A DNA stretch of 64,000 nucleotides from JAUSIF01 sp040901465. Lineage in GTDB: Bacteria; Pseudomonadota; Alphaproteobacteria; Rhizobiales; Xanthobacteraceae. A program made the position numbers and the translations under genes. The stretch lies in contig JBBDYN010000020.1 in the NCBI GenBank assembly GCA_040901465.1, forward strand, positions 1 through 64,000, written 5' to 3'. How positions within the stretch are numbered: position 1 is the first letter of the stretch; each line of letters starts with the position of its first letter. Shown piece by piece: positions 61,876 through 64,000 of the stretch. The notes beneath the pieces are model-generated. The model was not told where the DNA came from, did not search any database, and was given only the letters and a program-made list of their open reading frames with translations.

Positions 61876-63459
61876 ATGTCGCAGCGAACCGAGGAACTCG
61901 GTACTCTTGAAGCGCCTCGATCCAGAGGGACAAGTCGATTGCGCCGCGCGGTGGAAATCGCGTCGGCCGTGACGAGCAACGCGATGCCTCTGCTGGGCAG
62001 GAGACCACCGACTTCCGGCAAATTCGATGTGGTGTTCGTTCTGCCGCATATGTCGCGCGGTGGGGCGCAGCGGGTGGCCAGTCTCGTTGCCAATGCGTGG
62101 TCGCGAAAAGGCTGGCGGATCTGCATTCTTACCTGGATCGACGGCCGCGACGAGGCGCATTCGTTGGACCCCGGCGTAGCGCGTATCCATCTCAGCCAGT
62201 TTGTGGCCGGCGTCGTGGGCAGGCGATGGACCTGGCGCTGGCCATGGCGGCGGATTCGCTTTGGCGTCCGCGGATTGGAGCGGCTGCTTCGCCCGTCCTG
62301 GCAGTGGCTCGGGATGAAGGGGACATTCGCGAACACGTTCGGCGGTGGATCGACCCCACACCCGACATCAACCATGGTGAAACCGACTCGACGAATCCGG
62401 CGGTTGCGCTTCCATGCCGCCAGAATCTTGCTGGCGCTGGACCAAAGATTTCCAATTCTACCGGCGTCAAGGAACCTGGCACGCGTCGCCGGGCCGCCGC
62501 GGAGACCGTCGAAATTTGCCGTGCGGCGGATAATCGGCCGACGGCCTCTCGTGCAAAGGGTGCTCGCCAAGTCCATTCTTGAACCGCGCGTCGACTCATT
62601 CCGGGACGCTCTCGCCGAGTTCGACGCGCCGGTGGTGGTCAGCATGCTTACGCGTTCCAACATCTATGTGGTCGAAGCAACCCGCAATCTGCCGTGCCGC
62701 GTCGTCGTCTCGGAGCGCAACGATCCGGATCTGCAGGAAATCGACCCGCTTTGGAACGTGCTCAGGAAGATCAGTTATCGCGAAGCGGACACGGTGACGT
62801 CGAACGCGGCCGGCGTGCTGGCCAAAATGTCGAAATATGTTCCGGCAAGTAAACTCAAACTACTGCCCAATCCCGTCGTTTTGCCGATGCCTAAGCAGGT
62901 CGGGTCGCGGGCCCGGCGTTTTGTGACAGTGACGCGGCTTGTTCACCAGAAGGGCATCGATCTTCTGCTTGCCGCTTTCGCCGACATCGCCGGAGAGCTG
63001 GAGGATTGGTCGCTGGATATCGTCGGCGATGGACCGTTGCGCGCCGAGTTGATCGCGTACGCGGAACGCTCCGGCATCTCGAATCGAGTCACTTTTCACG
63101 GCTATGTCCAGGATCCGTTCGAACTTCTGCGTGCCGGTCGAATATTTGTGCTGCCCTCCCGATTCGAGGGAATGCCGAATTCATTGCTGGAAGCCATGGC
63201 CTGCGGGCTGGCGCCGATCGTCTCCGATGCATCGCCGGGACCGCTTGAATGCGTCACGAACTACGAGACCGGGCTCGTCGTCGTAACCGAGAACACGCAA
63301 CAATTGGCCGCGGCGATGCGGGTGCTCGCGAAGGATGACGAATTGACGGATCGATTGGCGCAATGCGCCACGGTGCGTGCGCGCGAGTACGATTGGCCAA
63401 TGGTGGAGCCGCTGTGGCTCGAAGTCGTTGGGCTGCCTGCAATTCAAGCGCGCGGATAA
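61876..63459 (+). CDS. Glycosyltransferase family 4
   Basis: 527 residues. VVFVLPHMSRGGAQRVASLVANAWSRKGWRICILTW is the first GT-B domain, interrupted by a basic, poorly conserved stretch of about 110 residues. The second domain has VTRLVHQKGIDLLLAAFADIAGELEDWSLDIVGDGPLR and FVLPSRFEGMPNSLLEAMACGLAPIVSDASPGPLE. This is the third GT4 in a row. Confidence 0.9.
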   Translation: MSQRTEELGTLEAPRSRGTSRLRRAVEIASAVTSNAMPLLGRRPPTSGKFDVVFVLPHMSRGGAQRVASLVANAWSRKGWRICILTWIDGRDEAHSLDPGVARIHLSQFVAGVVGRRWTWRWPWRRIRFGVRGLERLLRPSWQWLGMKGTFANTFGGGSTPHPTSTMVKPTRRIRRLRFHAARILLALDQRFPILPASRNLARVAGPPRRPSKFAVRRIIGRRPLVQRVLAKSILEPRVDSFRDALAEFDAPVVVSMLTRSNIYVVEATRNLPCRVVVSERNDPDLQEIDPLWNVLRKISYREADTVTSNAAGVLAKMSKYVPASKLKLLPNPVVLPMPKQVGSRARRFVTVTRLVHQKGIDLLLAAFADIAGELEDWSLDIVGDGPLRAELIAYAERSGISNRVTFHGYVQDPFELLRAGRIFVLPSRFEGMPNSLLEAMACGLAPIVSDASPGPLECVTNYETGLVVVTENTQQLAAAMRVLAKDDELTDRLAQCATVRAREYDWPMVEPLWLEVVGLPAIQARG

Positions 63460-63555
63460 CATCGTGCGGCACGCGCGAGCGACCGCAAATCGTTGACGCA
63501 ATAGGGTGATCTCACTAGGCTTGCATTCAAATCCCGGGATGATTTGAGTGAAGTC

Positions 63556-64000
63556 ATGGGCGTGCTGCACACTGCCTACGAACGCTTCCTGCCGAGGCGG
63601 ATCAAGCGGATGATCCACGGCCCCGTACGCATTGAGTTGTCGCGAGCACCCCCTGGCAAGGCTTCCGTGTCGTCGAATGATTCGCGTCACTCGGCGGTTC
63701 CCGGAACGAACCATACTGGCGCGCGAGAATTCGAAGAATTGGAGCGTTTGGCGGCTCAATTTCCCTCGATGGGCGGCAAGGAAATCGGGCCTTTCCTGAG
63801 GAAAGTCGCCCGCCACGCGCGGCCCGGCACGTCGATCGTGGAAGTCGGATCCTGGCTCGGCGCGGGCACGGCGCAACTCGCCCTCGGCGTGCGCGAACGT
63901 CAATCGGATCAGCCGGTGTCGATCCATTGCTATGACCGCTGGGAGGCATCGGACTCGGAGGTGGAGAAGGCAGTGCGCAAAGGAAATCTAACTCTCGAGC
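63556..64000 (+). CDS. SAM methyltransferase, cut by the window end
   Basis: The first 148 residues from ATG 63556 (MGVLHTAYERFLPRR). REFEELERLAAQFPSMGGKEIGPFLRKVARHARPGTSIVEVGSWLGAGTAQLALGVRERQ and IHCYDRWEASDSEVEKAV are a clear paralogue of the protein encoded at 51454-52317. The C-terminal half lies outside. The gene is in the opposite direction to its paralogue. Confidence 0.85.
   Translation, partial: MGVLHTAYERFLPRRIKRMIHGPVRIELSRAPPGKASVSSNDSRHSAVPGTNHTGAREFEELERLAAQFPSMGGKEIGPFLRKVARHARPGTSIVEVGSWLGAGTAQLALGVRERQSDQPVSIHCYDRWEASDSEVEKAVRKGNLTLE

Noticed and set aside
33779..64000. A Nod-factor (nodulation) cluster, because of the NodQ-like cysNC
   Set aside because: No nodA, nodB, nodC, nodH neighbours or nod-box were seen. 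The gene content suits a polysaccharide or glycolipid better.

Overview
The window is high-GC DNA (by eye about 60-65%) from an alphaproteobacterium, almost certainly a member of Hyphomicrobiales (Rhizobiales) close to the Bradyrhizobium, Rhodopseudomonas or Xanthobacteraceae group. The grounds are the master cell-cycle regulator CtrA with a cluster of GANTC (CcrM) sites beside it, the alphaproteobacterial general stress module PhyR-NepR-EcfG, 5-aminolevulinate synthase (C4 heme pathway), FlbD-controlled flagellar genes, and a DUF1236 protein. No rRNA, tRNA or CRISPR array was seen.

Layout. (1) 1-18.2 kb is a flagellar region: ctrA (cut by the window edge), fliI-fliJ, an ECF sigma/anti-sigma pair, an acetyltransferase, flhA, then on the minus strand fliF-fliG-fliH-fliN-flbD. 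Between flbD and flhA lies an accessory block (about 7.1-12.6 kb): a palindromic repeat, a long hairpin-rich stretch without a convincing gene, a DUF7662/VapC-like toxin-antitoxin pair, a truncated DNA methylase, a CYTH-CHAD protein and a DUF1902/HicA-like pair. (2) 18.3-27.5 kb holds housekeeping and stress genes: an exported amidohydrolase, an aquaglyceroporin with ArsC, hemA, sodC, a lytic transglycosylase, a hemerythrin and an HpaB-type flavin monooxygenase. (3) 27.5-33.6 kb is a general-stress island. phyR diverges from nepR-ecfG, and seven matches to the EcfG promoter (GGAAC-N16/17-CGTT) stand before phyR, nepR-ecfG, csbD, a PRC-barrel gene, two other genes and one apparently protein-less transcription unit that ends in a strong terminator. 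(4) 33.8-64 kb is a surface-glycan locus: UDP-xylose and UDP-galacturonate sugar nucleotide genes, at least five glycosyltransferases, five SAM methyltransferases (one cut by the window end), a pyruvyl-transferase-like protein, three intact sulfotransferases plus one decayed copy, and cysD-cysNC, which make the sulfate donor PAPS.

How it fits together. CtrA probably drives fliF and flhA through matching boxes, with FlbD a likely local regulator. PhyR sequesters NepR under stress and frees EcfG to fire the promoters around it. The right half looks dedicated to building and tailoring (sulfating, methylating, perhaps hydroxylating) an extracellular polysaccharide or glycolipid. That part shows recent rearrangement: a leader sequence repeated three times in front of methyltransferase starts, one of which is now only a 31-codon stub coupled to a sulfotransferase; a sulfotransferase relic with one in-frame stop; a frameshifted gene; and paired methyltransferase paralogues in opposite orientation.
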